From the NCBI RefSeq assembly GCF_003628535.1, contig NZ_RBCI01000001.1, positions 496,001 through 560,000 of the forward strand: DNA of 64,000 bases, given 5' to 3'. Position numbers and translations under genes: made by a program. Under the pieces are notes generated by a model, which saw nothing but the letters and a program-made list of their open reading frames with translations, was not told the DNA's origin and made no database searches. This DNA is from Flavisolibacter nicotianae. Its GTDB lineage: Bacteria > Bacteroidota > Bacteroidia > Chitinophagales > Chitinophagaceae. Below, piece after piece: positions 62,906 to 64,000 of this stretch; position 1 is the first letter of the stretch, and each line of letters starts with the position of its first letter.

Positions 62906-62950
62906 CTCTTTCTCTCCTTTTAACCCTTATCTCTTAGCTAAAACATTATT

Positions 62951-63730
62951 ATGGCAAAAGATCTCATCAACGGTTATGTGACCTCGGAAACACACAATGG
63001 CATTACGACGATTGAATTTTTTCACCCGCAAAGCAATTCCCTGCCGCACCGCCTGCTCACGGCGCTGGCCAACGAAATTCATACGGCCGGTATCGACCGG
63101 GAAACAAAGGTGGTGGTGGTGCGGTCGGCCGGCGAAAAAGCGTTTTGTGCCGGTGCTTCTTTTGATGAATTGACCGCAATTGAAACCAAAGAAAAAGGAT
63201 ATGATTTTTTTAGCGGCTTTGCCGAGGTGATCAACGCCATGCGCAAATGTCCCAAGCTGACGATCGGCCGCATTCACGGCAAATGCGTTGGTGGCGGCGT
63301 GGGCATCGCTGCGGCGCTGGACTACGCCATCGCAGTGGAAGGCGCCGAAATCAAACTGAGCGAACTGGCGATCGGCATCGGCCCGTTTGTGGTTGGCCCG
63401 GCTGTACAGCGTAAGATCGGCATGTCGGCTTTTTCGCAACTGGCCATCGATGCCACCATGTGGCGCAACGCCGACTGGGCCCGGCGCAAAGGCCTGTTTG
63501 CCGAATGCCATCCAACCATTGAAAGCATGGACGAATCGGTGAGGCGGCTTTCTCACCAACTGGCACATTCCAGCCCCGAAGCCATGAGCGAACTGAAAAA
63601 AATCTTTTGGCAGGACACGGAAGACTGGGACGCCCTGCTGACAAAGCGGGCAGAGATCAGCGGCCGCCTTGTGCTCAGCCATTTTACCCGTGAAGCCATT
63701 GCAAAATTCAAGGCAAAAGCAACGACCTAA
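62951..63730 (+). CDS. Enoyl-CoA hydratase/isomerase family protein
   Basis: A 259-residue crotonase-fold protein in the phenylacetate cluster, likely a PaaF- or PaaG-type step of ring-opening beta-oxidation. Oxyanion-hole motifs are KAFCAGASFDEL and GKCVGGGVGIAAALDYAIA (the GGG loop); both acidic positions of hydratases are present in VEGAEIKLSE. The family assignment is firm; which paa reaction it performs is an inference. Confidence 0.86.
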   Translation: MAKDLINGYVTSETHNGITTIEFFHPQSNSLPHRLLTALANEIHTAGIDRETKVVVVRSAGEKAFCAGASFDELTAIETKEKGYDFFSGFAEVINAMRKCPKLTIGRIHGKCVGGGVGIAAALDYAIAVEGAEIKLSELAIGIGPFVVGPAVQRKIGMSAFSQLAIDATMWRNADWARRKGLFAECHPTIESMDESVRRLSHQLAHSSPEAMSELKKIFWQDTEDWDALLTKRAEISGRLVLSHFTREAIAKFKAKATT

Positions 63731-63747
63731 GAAGGCAATCGACAGCC

Positions 63748-64000
63748 GTGAACGAAAGCGAACACCATAGCAACACATTGCTCACCGAAGAAGAAAAGCT
63801 CTGGCACATCCTGGAAGAGGTGAAAGACCCGGAAGTGCCAGTGCTTTCCGTGCTTGACCTCGGAATTGTCAGGGACCTCTCGTATAACAAGGGCAAAGTC
63901 ACCGTTGTGATTACCCCCACGTACTCGGGCTGTCCTGCCATGGATATGATCTCGATGGACATCCGCCTGAAACTGCTGGAAAAAGGCTACCGCGACATTT
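63748..64000 (+). CDS. paaD: Phenylacetyl-CoA epoxidase subunit PaaD (partial, runs off the window)
   Basis: At least 84 residues from GTG at 63748 to the right edge. The MIP18/DUF59 domain is clear: LWHILEEVKDPEVPVLSVLD, LGIVRDLSYNKGKVTVVITP and SGCPAMDMI with the conserved cysteine. PaaD helps mature the di-iron or Fe-S parts of the PaaABCE phenylacetyl-CoA epoxidase. It follows the hydratase gene by 17 bases. A general iron-sulfur assembly homologue (SufT) is the alternative, made less likely by the paa context. Confidence 0.85.
   Translation, partial: MNESEHHSNTLLTEEEKLWHILEEVKDPEVPVLSVLDLGIVRDLSYNKGKVTVVITPTYSGCPAMDMISMDIRLKLLEKGYRDI

Overview
The window looks like chromosomal DNA of a member of the Bacteroidota, most likely Chitinophagaceae-like. 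The evidence is the type IX secretion/gliding core gldKLMN, families typical of the phylum (DUF4783, DUF4271, DUF4382, Omp85 proteins), Bacteroidota-style -7 boxes (TAnnTTTG) in front of many genes, and no strong Shine-Dalgarno sequences. The genus is an inference. No rRNA genes, convincing tRNA, CRISPR array, intact insertion sequence or prophage was seen.

Layout: 1-8 kb has apaG (partial), isocitrate dehydrogenase, a SUI1-type factor, nadC with a DUF4783 gene, gpmI, and an ECF sigma factor followed by a membrane-anchored beta-barrel protein and a lipoprotein. At 8-10 kb is uvrC. At 10.5-15.3 kb is the gldK-L-M-N operon with its own promoter and terminator. At 15.5-21.3 kb are a thioredoxin-fold/glycosidase-like protein and an operon of an Omp85 protein, a DUF4271 membrane protein and a HemD-like protein. 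At 21.3-34.5 kb are hemW and an almost uninterrupted set of haem genes (hemL, B, F, E, D, C, A on the minus strand; hemH and hemJ on the plus strand) covering glutamyl-tRNA to protohaem. At 34.5-37.3 kb are a sensor kinase, a degraded region and a response regulator. At 37.3-44.4 kb are recQ, a copper P-type ATPase, tsaE, alanine dehydrogenase and a Bax-inhibitor-1 protein. At 44.5-51.2 kb are a FAD/Rieske oxidoreductase, a TPR sensor kinase and small envelope proteins. At 51.2-51.7 kb is an unidentified structured RNA gene. At 51.7-55.9 kb is an Lrp-type regulator followed by polysaccharide flippase, chain-length and ligase genes. At 55.9-59.6 kb are a lone peptide-type ABC permease and an ABC ATPase/permease/LolA-like operon. 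At 60-64 kb begins a phenylacetate degradation cluster (paaZ, enoyl-CoA hydratase, paaD) interrupted by a frameshifted GxxExxY gene.

The most unusual observations are: (1) a 132-bp element with 26-bp inverted ends lying exactly in frame inside recQ, adding 44 residues between helicase motifs; related G+C-rich palindromes occur between genes near 59.6 kb; (2) a roughly 310-nt minus-strand RNA gene (51.28-51.59 kb) with its own promoter, terminator and a tRNA-like T-arm that I could not assign; (3) a second, divergent HemD-like gene in an envelope operon, separate from the hemD of the haem cluster; (4) a frameshifted GxxExxY gene in the paa cluster; and (5) a five-cysteine segment in ferrochelatase suggesting an internal iron-sulfur cluster.
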